The position numbers were made by a program, and so were the translations under genes. A model generated the notes under the pieces. That model worked only from the letters and a program-made list of their open reading frames with translations. It was not told the DNA's origin and searched no databases. From the NCBI GenBank assembly GCA_947650365.1, contig OX393557.1, positions 45,881,979 through 45,945,978 of the forward strand: a stretch of 64,000 nucleotides of DNA. The letters run 5' to 3'. Origin of the DNA: Chamaelirium japonicum. Its lineage: Eukaryota; Streptophyta; Magnoliopsida; Liliales; Melanthiaceae. The first letter of the stretch is position 1; each line of letters opens with the position of its first letter. Positions 11,167 through 26,653 of the stretch are shown piece after piece.

Positions 11167-12043
11167 GAGGTTTTTCCCAAAATGAGCATCAGGTTTGACC
11201 AATTATCCAAACTACTGCAGCATCCTAAAGCGTGACTTTTATGCTATCAGACACGTGACAAATAATTCACATGAGACATTTAGGATTTTTAGAGACTCTT
11301 TTGCCCTCTAGTTAAAAGGTAAAGAAACTGAACCTTTCTTCTTTCTTCTTCCCTCCACGACCTCCCAAACCCCACCTGCGGGCTACGCAACCTCATCATC
11401 GGCACTCTTCCTTGGCCGGAGATCGTCAGAAGATTGTCGGAAGATCATCGAAAGATTGCCGGAAGTCATCGGAATCTTCATCCACGGTCATGCAAAGCCT
11501 TTAAAGATAAATCTTCGAATCCTAAACCACGATTTAACAAGAAAATTTATTTATTTTTTTACCCTAAACCCTAAATCTTGGGTGAAATTATTACAAATTA
11601 AATTTTATACCCTAAAATCTTGAATAAAATGGCTATTTGAGGTTCTTCGATTTGGTAACTACTTAGGGCTTTCAAAAAATAGGTTTCAGATATTATAAAG
11701 ATGTGAATATGATATTGTTGATGATTAATTAATTAGGGATTTTAATTTTCAAGGTTAAAATTAATTTTAAAAAATTTATTATATTTTTCAAAATTAGCTT
11801 TCACCCCATTATCAAACAATTTTATTATATGTTTCAGACCGCAAGTCATACTTGCATCGAACACAAAAATATTTTTTTAAAATTGAGATCTAATGCAGTA
11901 AATTTGTGTATGCAAAATCAATGGGTCTATTGCAGTATTATTTACGCTCGACACAAGTTTATTTGAGTTCGACGCATTTAAAGTTGTGTACTAAATGAGA
12001 TGGACTTACATAAGATCATCTCCAGCACTTACTGAAATTTTTT
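11167..12043 (+). repeat. MULE left terminal inverted repeat
   Basis: An 877-bp inverted copy of 21560-22403. Shared landmarks are AAAATGAGCATCAGG at the tip, ACCCTAAACCCTAAATC mid-way, and GAGATGGACTTACATAAG near the inner edge. The two arms are clearly diverged but collinear. Confidence 0.93.
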
Positions 12044-12275
12044 TATACCTTTGCGTAGGTGAGGAGATGATTTGAGATCTATGATAAAGATTTTAAAATA
12101 GTGAATGCAAGAATCAACTCAACAATGTTGTGTTGGATACAAGATCATTATTTTTGAACATCTTCTTTATAACATAAGCATGCATGCGTTGGATGTTAGA
12201 TTCAAAATAGATACTTACATACAGCTCAACTATTTATGTTAGGGAATTGCTTTAACTATTACAAAAATTAATATA
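12044..12275 (+). other. MULE transposase upstream region
   Basis: AT-rich DNA between the TIR and the first transposase-like frame. No distinct promoter motif is convincing. Transcription probably starts within the TIR, as in other MULEs. Confidence 0.4.
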
Positions 12276-15241
12276 TTGTGCCTTATGCCAGTTTCATTCA
12301 CTTATCATTTTCAGGCATGGATTCACTATTACCGATTTTATAATAGAGAATTCATTCAAGTCAAAAATAAATACCAGCACCAGGGGAGAATATCCAAAAC
12401 TTTTCTTTTATCTTCATCAAGTGACTATGACCAACTTATTCAGAAAATCTATCAGACAACAAAGTCTGACGTCGAAGAAAATGACATTTCTCTTAAAGCT
12501 TTGTATCCAAGTACGATCCCTTGTCGCCTATAGATATTATGGATAACGATAATGTATGCACGTTCATTGACCATAATATACGCAATATGATGTCCAATAT
12601 CCCATTACTTGTAACAAAAAATCGTAAATACTCCAAATATGTTTCTATTCCAATATCTACTTGTAAGAGGAAGATAGACGAAAGAAAAAAAAGTTCTTCT
12701 CAAAGTTTCTCAGTCTCGTGCTTTTTCCATTTCTTCAATTGTTAAGATAGAAGATTCAGAAAAATATTTGAAAGATTCAGCATATATATCTACTGCTAAC
12801 ATTACTGAAACTTCTGAAGATACAAGTATTCATAAATGCAATCATTATATTAAGCCTAATATCACTGCGAAAGAATATTTAAATGATAGTCTCATTTATG
12901 ACACTATCATGGATGACCCAGCCATCGATGACCTTGCTATGGAAGAGAAAATGTACATTATTATACCTTCTACTTTCAAATACTTAATATGAATTATATT
13001 TTTCAAATTATGATATATGGTTCATATAATTGTAGGTTTTCTTATGAAGGTGTGACACGTGGGCCGATTATATATGATGATCACCACTTGGATATAGATC
13101 TAAATGTTGTTCCTAGCGATTGTTGTGGTGTACTAAATGCATTACTTGCTGATGTTGTTAAGAATAATCCAGTTATTGTGAAAAACCCATCAGTTGATAT
13201 AAAATTGCATCCAAAAGACACATATACAAGTACTAAATCCCGGAGTAAAGCCCAATGCCATCATCGTCAGCCTTTATGTAAGGATATCTTTATGCTATCA
13301 TAAAGGTCTAAATATGTTTTCTATGCTCCAACTTACCGTTTTATTTTTGTTTGCAGGACTTGTACCACAAATGATCCGACATATATTGAAAATTATAGTT
13401 GGATAGAAAATATTCAGATTGAGCAATCAGCAGTAGAACTGACAAAGATTGAGCAACCGATAATATCTGATTCACTAGCAGGATTCGAAGATATATATGT
13501 TCAGAAGGAATTTTCGACCGATATACAAATAAATGATGATTATCATGAAATCCACCTCTATCAGATGTTTAAGGACAAGGGGATCATGATTAAGGCGCTA
13601 AACAAGTATGCTTTATATTCAAATTTTGAGTATAAGGTTTTAGATTCCACTCCAAAAAGATATACTATCATATGTAAAGGTGCAAACTGTACGTGGAGAT
13701 TGCATGCATCTATGCTTAAGGGGACTGCAGTATTCCAGATTATGTCCCTAAAGAGTGAACACAAATGCTCGATGACAAAACACGGTGAGGATCATCAGCA
13801 AGCTACAAGTGATCTAATAAGTGAGTTTGTAAAGCATCGACTAGAGGGAAACGTATCGTAAGCTCCGAAAGCAATTATATGTGATGTGCAAAAGGAGTTT
13901 GGTGTAACGATCAGTTATAAGAAGACATGGAAGGCAAAAAAGATTGCTATAAAACTTCTGAGAGGGTCATATGAGGAATCATATAAGCAGCTTCCGGCAT
14001 ACTGTCACGAACTAAAAAAAAAAATCCTGGAACTATTACGAAAATTTTACGAGAAGGAGGAAGGTTCAAATATTTTTTTCTAGCTCTCGGCCCATGCTTA
14101 CGTAGTTTTCAAAGAAATACCTTGCGGCCGGTAATCGCAGTTGATGGGACACAACTTAAGGGCAAATATAAAGGTATATTATTTACAATGACAATATTGG
14201 ACAGTGATAATCATATATTCCTAATCGCTTTGGGAATTGGAGAATCTAAGAACAACTATAGTTGGAGATTGTTTTTGACCCACTTGCGGGATACCTTGGG
14301 TACTATGGAGAGATTAGTGATAATATCAGATCGACACAAGACTTTATTAACTCAAGTTCCTGAAGTCTTTCCACGTGCATTTCATGGTTATTGTGCATTC
14401 TACATAGCACAAAATATGTATGCCAAATTCAAGCTCAACAGGTTATATCTTTATTTTTATACAGCTGCGAAAGCAACTAGGATTATAATTTTTCATCAAA
14501 TGATGGCAACCATAAGAGATGTGCATAGTGATGCTTATAAATGGCTAAATGAGATTGATAGAGAGAAGTGGACAACGACGTACTTTCAAGAAAGAAGGTT
14601 TAATATTATTATAACAAACACTTCTGAAAGCTATAACAACGTCTTGAAAGATGTCAGAGAGTATATCCTATCACCATGCTTATTGAAGAATTCCGCTTAA
14701 AGCTTCAGGTTATATGGTTCAAACGTAGAAATATGTCATCCAGATTGATAACAAAACTTACAACTTGGGCTGAAAAGGAGTGGTGTAATGAAATTGAAAG
14801 TGCACGTGCAACGACTTGCCATCCTATTAATCATGATGAGTTTATGGTTAGATCATTAGAATTTGAGGATCAAGTTATGTTAAGCAGGAGAACTTGTACT
14901 TGCCATAAATTGACGTAATGGCGATACCATACTCTCATGCTTTAGCTGAAATTTCACATTTTAAGATGGACGTCTGTGCCCACTATTATTAGATGGATAA
15001 TTATAGATCAACGTATAAAGAGTCCATCTACCCAGTTTCTGATAAAAATCAGTGGCATATTTCAAATAACATAGTTAAAGATGATCAATTGCTACCATCT
15101 AAGGGAAAGACTCCACCAGAGAGGCTAAAGAAAAAAGGAATATTATCACAAGGTGAAAAACAGAAGACTGTAAAGTGTGGCAGATGCAAACAGACTGGGC
15201 ACAATAGAAGAGCTTGTAAGAAACCAATCGAGCAAGGATAA
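12276..15241 (+). pseudogene. MURA-like MULE transposase, decayed
   Basis: Domains survive in order but in shifting frames. The N-terminal part (12380-12745) has YDQLIQKIY and SPIDIMDNDNVCTFI. A MuDR-type DNA-binding segment lies at 13540-13800 (KALNKYAL, RYTIICKGANCTWRLHAS, HKC). The MULE transposase core is at 14020-14700, with VDGTQLKGKYKGILF and ISDRH supplying two predicted catalytic aspartates and a conserved NTSESYNN segment. A SWIM-like Cys/His region (CTCH...IPYSHAL) is at 14890-14945, and a CCHC-type knuckle (CGRCKQTGHNRRAC) at about 15177-15218. Disabling changes: frame change near 12525, in-frame TAA at 13859, frame change at the A-run near 14020, another near 14670, frame change near 14916, TAG near 14990. 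An intron with acceptor TTTGTTTGCAG ends near 13355. Clearly non-functional as sequenced. Confidence 0.9.
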
Positions 15242-15933
15242 CTATATTTTACTTTATTAAGAGATCTTATTTTAGTTGACTTGTAGTTGGATACAATGAC
15301 TTTTGAAATTCTGGTTACTTGTAATTGGATGGTTGTGCAATTTTGGTTACTTGTAATTAGATACAATGACTTAAATAATCGATGTCTTTAATCTAACTAT
15401 TACGATTGGGTACTGTAAATACTGCATGCTATAAAATAAGTAAAAATACTTACGTTGAACTAGATATAGAGAGTAAATCAGGACTTGCGTTGAACGTAAT
15501 GACACCTTTTGTAGAAAACAAGCAATTGCATCGTACCCAAATAGAGTTTGTGTTCAATTGCAGTGATGATGATTCTAGTTAAAATATTGCATTCGATACA
15601 AACCATACTTGCGTTTGACGCAGTCCATCGTTGTGCTCAATTACAGGAATGATGAATCGAGCTAATTGCAAGAAGCATGAGAAATAAAAAAAGGGGCATA
15701 AGAAATTTGAACAATTACGAGCAACAGTATTTGAGAATTTAGAAGGTATTAAATAAATTATTTAAATAATCAAAGTTAAAAATTATTAAATAAATTATAT
15801 TGTAATCACCTTACTATGATGTTATACAAGTGTGGTTTAAAATTATTTAAAAATAATATTATTTTTGAACTTCAATAAGGGGGATCTATTTATGGCACCC
15901 CATACCCAAATTCAGAAAAATATTACAATATTT
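15242..15933. other. MULE spacer with TTGCGT-ACGCAA motif cluster
   Basis: Convergent 3' ends of the transposase (+) and the GRF gene (-). At about 15475-15665 it has repeated variants of ACTTGCGTTTGACGCA and CTCAATTGCAG, related to the cluster at 16975-17285 and to sequence in both TIRs. Confidence 0.6.
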
Positions 15934-16374
15934 TTAATCAGTCAACTCTAACGAAGATAAATCTTGAAGTAACGACAAACTATCAATCGCTCCATCAAGC
16001 ATTTTTTGCTGCATTTGTTTCATCATCATATGACACTCATGGAGTTTTCCCTTCAACCCCTCGACCTCAGCCTCCAAGCGATGTATCGTCTCCTCACACG
16101 TGCATTTATGAATAATCATCTTTTGACTTTTATCACACCATATTAAAAACTGACATTGATTACCCTGCAATCATGTATTAACAATAAATGGGTAATACAA
16201 ATCTATATCTTATTCCAAAAGCATATATATTACTCAAAGTAAATTATGATATACCTCTGGTAGTGAACATGTATAAAACAATCTTTTAGGATTTTTTGAT
16301 GTGCAGGATGTCTTTATCTTACAAAAACCAGCACCACATGGACATGTAAAATTCGGATATATCATTGAGCTCAT
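15934..16374 (-). CDS. GRF-type zinc-finger, coiled-coil protein carried by the MULE
   Basis: A two-exon gene predicted here by eye. Exon 1 is complement(16255-16374), from ATG to CCAGAG before a GTATAT donor. Exon 2 is complement(15934-16164), after a TTGCAG acceptor. The phase-0 junction makes a 116-residue protein. Residues about 11-52 fit a GRF zinc finger: CPCG, then TSKNPKRLFYTC, then CQFLIWCD. Residues about 60-105 form a predicted coiled coil (EETIHRLEAEVEGLKGKLHE). The frame is intact, unlike the neighbouring transposase. GRF fingers bind single-stranded or structured DNA in proteins such as TOP3A and APEX2. Small GRF-coiled-coil proteins of unknown role are frequent in plants. A role in transposition or host interaction is inference only. 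Confidence 0.72.
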
Positions 16375-16974
16375 ATTTGAGTCTGTTTAAAAAAAAAACC
16401 ACATAAAAAATAACAATCAAAGAAATACCCCTATGCATGGTACATATTTGGATCTTACAATTTAGATGGCATCATCTCTTTAAAAAAAATTCTTATAGGA
16501 TCCCTCTGTAGCAGTCAGTGGATAAATGGGCTGATCTCGTACAAGAAGAAATTAGTTTTTTTTAAAAAAATCTTTAAGAATCGAGAATAAGCATATGATC
16601 TAGTTAGATCTAAGGGGGCGACTAAACCATTTGCGAGTAAAACAAAGGGCAAATACCCAGAAGAAGAAAGGGGGAAGTTATAAAGGGTTTAGGACCTAGA
16701 AGGGAGCTGCCCCCTTCCCTTTCTGAAGTGATCAATCCAGGAAGCTGCGATTATACCTTCAATGAGAAGAAGTCTGATCTGTATGGCCACGGAGGAGAAG
16801 AAGTCTGATCCGTGTTCTACCCCTCCGCGTCATCCTCTCCAATGGAAATCGCAGAGAAGGGGTCGTCGACTACTCCTCTATGAAAAAAATCATAGAGAAA
16901 GGACATGGAGGATATGTTTTTATAGAACTGTTGAGAACTATTATGAACGCAAGGAGCAGTAATGAGAACTGTTA
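16375..16974. other. MULE internal spacer, possible promoter of the GRF gene
   Basis: AT-rich to mixed DNA with the duplicated phrase GAGAAGAAGTCTGATC at about 16764 and 16794. It precedes the start of the minus-strand GRF gene and the end of the Ulp1 gene. No coding motif was recognised. Confidence 0.4.
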
Positions 16975-17285
16975 AAAAATTGCGTCGTATGCAAGTAGCG
17001 TTTGCGTTCAATTGCAATAATGATGATTCTAGCCAAAATATTACATTCGATACAAATCATACTTGCGTTAGACGCAATATATATATGTGCTCAATTGCAG
17101 GAATAATAATCGAGTTAAACTATACTTGCGTTCTATGCAAGAAGCTGTTGCAAAGATATTAGGACTTGCGTTTGACGCAATCAATCTTTGTATTCATCTT
17201 TGGATTTGTGCTGGATGCAGTTATATTTGTGTAGAAATCAGTACTTGTATTCGATGCAAATATTATTTGTGTTAAATTACAGATG
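16975..17285. repeat. cluster of ACTTGCGTTYGACGCAA-like motifs
   Basis: Successive variants include ACTTGCGTTAGACGCAA, ACTTGCGTTCTATGCAA, ACTTGCGTTTGACGCAA and ACTTGTATTCGATGCAA, separated by about 40-60 bp. The core TTGCGT-N(2-3)-ACGCAA is a near-palindrome. Related motifs occur at 15475-15665 and in both TIRs (near 11845 and 21725). Confidence 0.7.
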
Positions 17286-17591
17286 CATACTAAATCTATA
17301 ATATTTCTGTAGAAATATTATTATGCAACACTTCAATAATGAATAATTATTTAAATTTAATTGTAAATGTTGCTACGTACATAACCATTTTTAATTCATC
17401 AAAATAATAAAAATCAATCCAACGGCTATTGGGTATAACATTCAATATTTTCTCTAGGTAACAAACACTCATTGGTGCTCAAAATAAGACAAACACAAAA
17501 ATATTCATATTACAAAACACCATAGACCATTCCTTTCACATTTTTTATCATTCCAAGTTACAAAACGTCGCCAAAAAGTACACATGTCAAG
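17286..17591. other. 3' flank of the Ulp1 gene
   Basis: AT-rich sequence downstream of the minus-strand protease stop codon. No feature was recognised. Confidence 0.4.
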
Positions 17592-20837
<3,246 letters not shown>

Positions 20838-20918
20838 ATACTCCAATCTATTAATGGCTGCATTGCTTACACTTTTCTCTAATTTGGAACCATTTCCAGC
20901 ATTTGATTTCTTTCCTTA

Positions 20919-21122
20919 TTTTCTCGTAGAGATTTCCAGCTCCTTTTCGAATTTCTTTGTAGGTGACTTGGGGGGCTTATTATTAGAATTCTTGATAGAT
21001 GAGTTGCAGGGCTCCCTTTTAGATTTTATTGTAGGTGAACTGGATGTCATTTTTCTAGATCTTTTTGCAGGTGGTTTGGAGGATGGTGTCAGTGGCCTCT
21101 TCCGAAGACCTTCACGTCCCAT
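20919..21122 (-). pseudogene. basic N-terminal extension of the Ulp1 gene, cut by a stop
   Basis: From an ATG after a TTTTTACAG acceptor-like site, an in-frame Lys/Ser/Pro-rich segment (KRSRKMTSSSPTIKSKREP) runs toward the DUF1985 exon. It is separated from it by one TAA at 20916-20918. It may be a former N-terminus or a separate upstream exon. Confidence 0.5.
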
Positions 21123-21217
21123 CTGTAAAAACAATATTACATATAATATTAAGAAAAGAATAAAAGAAGTATAAAAAGTAAAACATTGTTACACCAAATG
21201 CTAATTACTACAACTTA

Positions 21218-21588
21218 GGGCATCTCCAGCCATACTCAAATCATTATTCAGATTTGAATCCGAGTAAAAAATACTCAAAAGCTGCTCAAGTCAAACTCAT
21301 ATTTATACCAAAATGAGTTTCTCGTTTTACACCAAATCGGAGGAGACTCAACCCATACCAAATTCTTAATGATCATCTCCAAGGATCTCCATATTTACAA
21401 AATTATCATCCAACATTGAGTTTTTACTCAAATCTAAGTAAAAACTTCAAAATCAGCTCCGACCCTTACTCAAACTCATACCAAATTGAGTTTTAACTCA
21501 AATTTGAGTAAATGGTTGAAGTGTTCTGTATCAGATTGAGTTTTTACTCATATTTGAATAAAAATTTCAGTAAGTGCTGGAGATGATC
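21218..21588. mobile_element. Harbinger-like MITE near the right TIR
   Basis: Ends GGGCATCTCCAGC and (inverted) GATCATCTCCAGC, flanked by TTA at 21215-21217 and 21589-21591. The interior is rich in GAGTAAAAACTCAA and TTTGAGTAA repeats. About 30 bp of its right end also occurs at the inner edge of the left MULE TIR. Confidence 0.65.
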
Positions 21589-22403
21589 TTATGCAAGTTC
21601 ATCTCATGTAGTACACAACTTTAAATGCGTCGAACTCAAGTGAACTTGTGTCGAGCACAAATAATACTGCAATAGACCCATTGATTTTACATACACAAAT
21701 TTAAGAAAATATTTTTATGATCGATGCAAGTATAACTTGCGGTCTGAAACATATAACAAAATTGTTTGATAATGGGTTGAAAGCTAATTTCGAAAAATAC
21801 AATAAATTTTTTAAAAATTAATTTTAACCTTGAAAATTAAAAGCCCTAATTAATTAATCATCAACAATATCATGTTCACATCTTTATAATATCTGAAACC
21901 TATTTTTTGAAAGCCCTAAGTAGTTACCAAATCGAAGAAACCTCAAATAACCATTTTATTCAAGATTTTAGGGTATAAAATTTAATTTGTAATAATTTCA
22001 CCCATGATTTAGGGTTTAGGGTAAAAAAAAATCAATTTTCTTGTTAAATCGTGGTTTAGGGTTCGAAGATTTACCTTTAAAGGCTTTGCACGACCGTTGA
22101 TGAAGATTCTGACGACTTCCGGTGATCTTCCGACAATCTTTCGATGATCTCCGGCCAAGGAAGAATGCCGATGATGAGGTTGCGTAGGCCGCAGGTGGGG
22201 TTTGGGAGGGCGTGGAGGGAAGAAGAAAGAAGAAATGTTCAGTTTCTTTACGTTTTGACTAGAGGGCAAAAGGGTCTCTAAAAATCCTAAATGCCTCATG
22301 TGAATTATTTGTCACGTGTCTGAGAGCATAAAAGTCACGCTTTAGGATGCTGCAGTAGTTTGGGTAATTGGTCAAACCTGATGCTCATTTTGGAAAAAAA
22401 CTC
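21560..22403 (-). repeat. MULE right terminal inverted repeat
   Basis: An inverted counterpart of 11167-12043, ending GCTCATTTTGGAAAAAAACTC directly before the TSD TTCTTTTAT (22404-22412). It contains GGGTTTAGGGTAAAAAAAA and the GCAGTAGTTTGGGTAATTGG block. Confidence 0.93.
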
Positions 22404-22706
22404 TTCTTTTATATGCGAATTACTGTGTAATGATTAGGGAAGGGGGGGACTTTGACCGTGGTATGGTTTTTCACCAACAGTTGATGGAATTCGAGTGTGG
22501 TGCACTATAACGTGTTGTATGTCACATAGACATTGTTGAGTGTATAGAGTAGAGTAGAGAGAAGAGTTCACACATAAGATGGTAACGAGGCTCACTCTAC
22601 ATTTATTTACTAATTCCATAATCCCATGAACATGACATCAATGGCTAGAATTTGCAACCACAAATAAGGCACAACGGCCTGAAGGGAAAGTTCGCTCCAC
22701 CGCTTT

Positions 22707-23090
22707 GTTAAGTTTTTGATACACTTTCAATGTCTTATGATTGTCTTACTAGAATTTTTCGTACTTATAGGCAGTAATACCATGGGCATCTTCGGCTACA
22801 AAACATATTTGGTGGGGACATCAAATTTTCTTGGTGACGTCTACATTGGCATTGGCGTCACCGACAAATCCCGCCTCTTGGAACATTTTTTTGCCGCTGA
22901 GTTAAGGTTTTTGATAAACACTTCCAATGTCTTATGATTCTCTTACTAGAATTTTTCTTATCTATAGGCAATCCACGGATACCTTTGGCTGCAAAAACAC
23001 ATTCGGCTGGGACAGCAAAATTTGTTGGTGGCATCCACACTGGCATTTGTGCGACCGACGAATCCCCCCTCTCGAATGTTTTTTATGCCA
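22707..23090 (+). repeat. tandem duplication, two units of about 194 bp (copy B)
   Basis: Units at 22707-22900 and 22901-23090 are counterparts of the pair at 5914-6305, with the same boundaries (GTTAAG...AAATTTGTTGGTGGCATC). Confidence 0.78.
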
Positions 23091-23381
23091 TTGTTTTCAA
23101 AATGTATGGGCCCCACTTCCTTTTCTCCAATCCTTACAAGATAGGTACACAGGGTGGCAGCCAAGTATTACTCCAAAGACTGACTACATGAGCCCCACAC
23201 TATGACAATTAAGAGTCCTCTATGGGATGCTATGTACGGAACTCACAGCAGTCTCGAAAGTCAGATCTGCCTCATCGTCGAGGTCTCCAAGATCCACCGA
23301 TCGATCCGCTCGCTATCACCATATGGCAGCGGCCACTCGTAATGCCATATGAATCAAATTGAGCAAAACAAGACGACTTCC

Positions 23382-24800
<1,419 letters not shown>

Positions 24801-24994
24801 GATGCTCTAGCATTAGGTTCTCTTGTTTGGAAAATATTCATTTTATCCTTATGTGCTGCTGTACATAAAAGCAACAATCCTATTTTGGCGTAAATCAATG
24901 TAGCAAAGAGTGTAACAATTTGTGTAGTTTATTCCTCTTTTTGCTACAATGAAATCACTACAGTATTTTTTTAAAAAAATCTCTTAAAAAATTT

Positions 24995-25782
24995 GGGAGA
25001 CTTAGCCTTAAGTCCTTTTAGTAGATGTTATATTAGCTAAAGGACATGCCACGTTTCAATATTGCACCAAGTCCGTCCCGAATATTGCATGCTACAGCAA
25101 GTCTCTCGTCCTTATTTACCCTCTCATGTACTACAGATAGAGTATCCATTCGTCCCCAGAAAGAGTATCCATTCACTGGTTGACACTGTGCATGTAGCGG
25201 TTGCTACAATGATTTTGCTATAGCTGCTACAGTGAAATCACTATAGCAAGAGTATCAATTCGATTTGGTAAAAGTATCAATTTAGGCAATTGACCGTTGC
25301 TACAGTGATTTCGTTGTAGCAAGAGTATCAATTAGTTGAATGGATACTCTTTTTGAAGATAAATGGATACTCTTGATATAGTGAAATCACTATAGCAACC
25401 GCAACATGCACAGTATCACTCGGTGAATAGATACTCATGTTGATGATGAATGGATACTCTTTCCAGAAATGAATGTATACTTTTGCTACAGTGTTTTCGC
25501 TGTAGTAGCTATAGTGAAATCACTGTAGCAATCGCTACATGTATTGTGTTAATCGACGAATGGATACTCATGCCAAAGACGAATGGATACTCTTATTGGA
25601 AACATATGGATACTCTTGCTGGAGTGGCAGTTTTGTAATTTAAAAAAGAAAAAAGTCAACATTTTTTGTTAAGGACTTGCTGTACAAACGTATCCTTCGG
25701 GGGGAACTTTAGCTAATAGCCTAACAAGTTGTATCCTTTAGCTTAAATAATACCTGTAGAAGGATTTAGGACTAATTAACCC
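24995..25782. mobile_element. MULE-type MITE with GAATGGATACTCTT motif array
   Basis: Ends GGGAGACTTAGCCTTAAGTCC and (inverted) GGGTTAATTAGTCCTAAATCC. The flanks AAAAAATTT and AAAAAAATT fit an approximately 9-bp duplication. Copy A at about 10120 (AAAAAAATTGCTACGG) is uninterrupted. The interior has at least seven variants of GAATGGATACTCTT interspersed with GCTACAGTGAAATCACTATAGC palindromes. Non-coding. Confidence 0.72.
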
Positions 25783-26200
25783 AAAAAAATTACTACCGTG
25801 AAATCATTGTAGCAAATGAGTAACAATCTTTGTGGAAAGTAACAATTTGCGTAGATTGTTACTCGTTTGCTATATTAAAATTACTGTAGTATTTCTTTTT
25901 TAAGAAATCTTGTAGTATTTTTTTTTTTTTTTTTTTTTTGCTACAGTGAAATCATTGTAGCAAAAATTTATGAATTACTGTGTAGCAATAAGGACGGAGG
26001 GACTTGCTCTAAACAGCCATTTTTGTCATTTAAAGGGGAGAAAAGTCAACGTTGGGGCTTGCTCTAACTGCATCATTTTTTGGGAGGGCCTTGGTGCAAA
26101 GCCATCTTTCTGTCTATCATTTTCACTAAACTGATCTCTTGTCAGGAACCTATCACTATGTCCCCCAGCCTCTGTCGGTGCTTCGTACATCTTTTTTTTA

Positions 26201-26476
26201 GATTTTTGCATACACCTTCCAGAAAAATATTGATATTACAAAAGAAATAGCACCACTTTTTATGTTTTATGAATAACCGTGTAGCATATTTTGATATTTA
26301 GTAAAATGTAAAAACTCCCCACGAGGGAGTTTTATGTAATATCCTAATGTAACCACTATGCGGGTGTTTTTACTAAAAATCAGAATATGCTAGAGGGTTA
26401 TTCATAAAAGTTAAAAATTGGTGGTGCCTTATGTATTATCAATATAATTTTTAGGGAGGTATATGCAAAAAAAATC
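26201..26476. repeat. fold-back repeat of copy B
   Basis: An inverted repeat from GATTTTTGCATACACC to GGAGGTATATGCAAAAAAAATC. Inner arms include TTATGAATAACCGTGTAGCATATT and its imperfect complement near 26380-26405. Counterparts are 10523-11043 (A) and about 29714-30556 (C). Confidence 0.7.
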
Positions 26477-26653
26477 GCATATTTTTTCCTTGATGCTCCC
26501 ATAGTCCATACATCTTCATGACTAATCTAAACAAGTGCTTCCCGAGTCCCCGACAAAGGATGCAAGTACAAATTTCCCAATGGAGGACCGCAACGCCCGG
26601 CGACAAATTTTTAGGCAGTTGAATCAAAGAAGTTGTCCTAGAGAAAAATGTGG

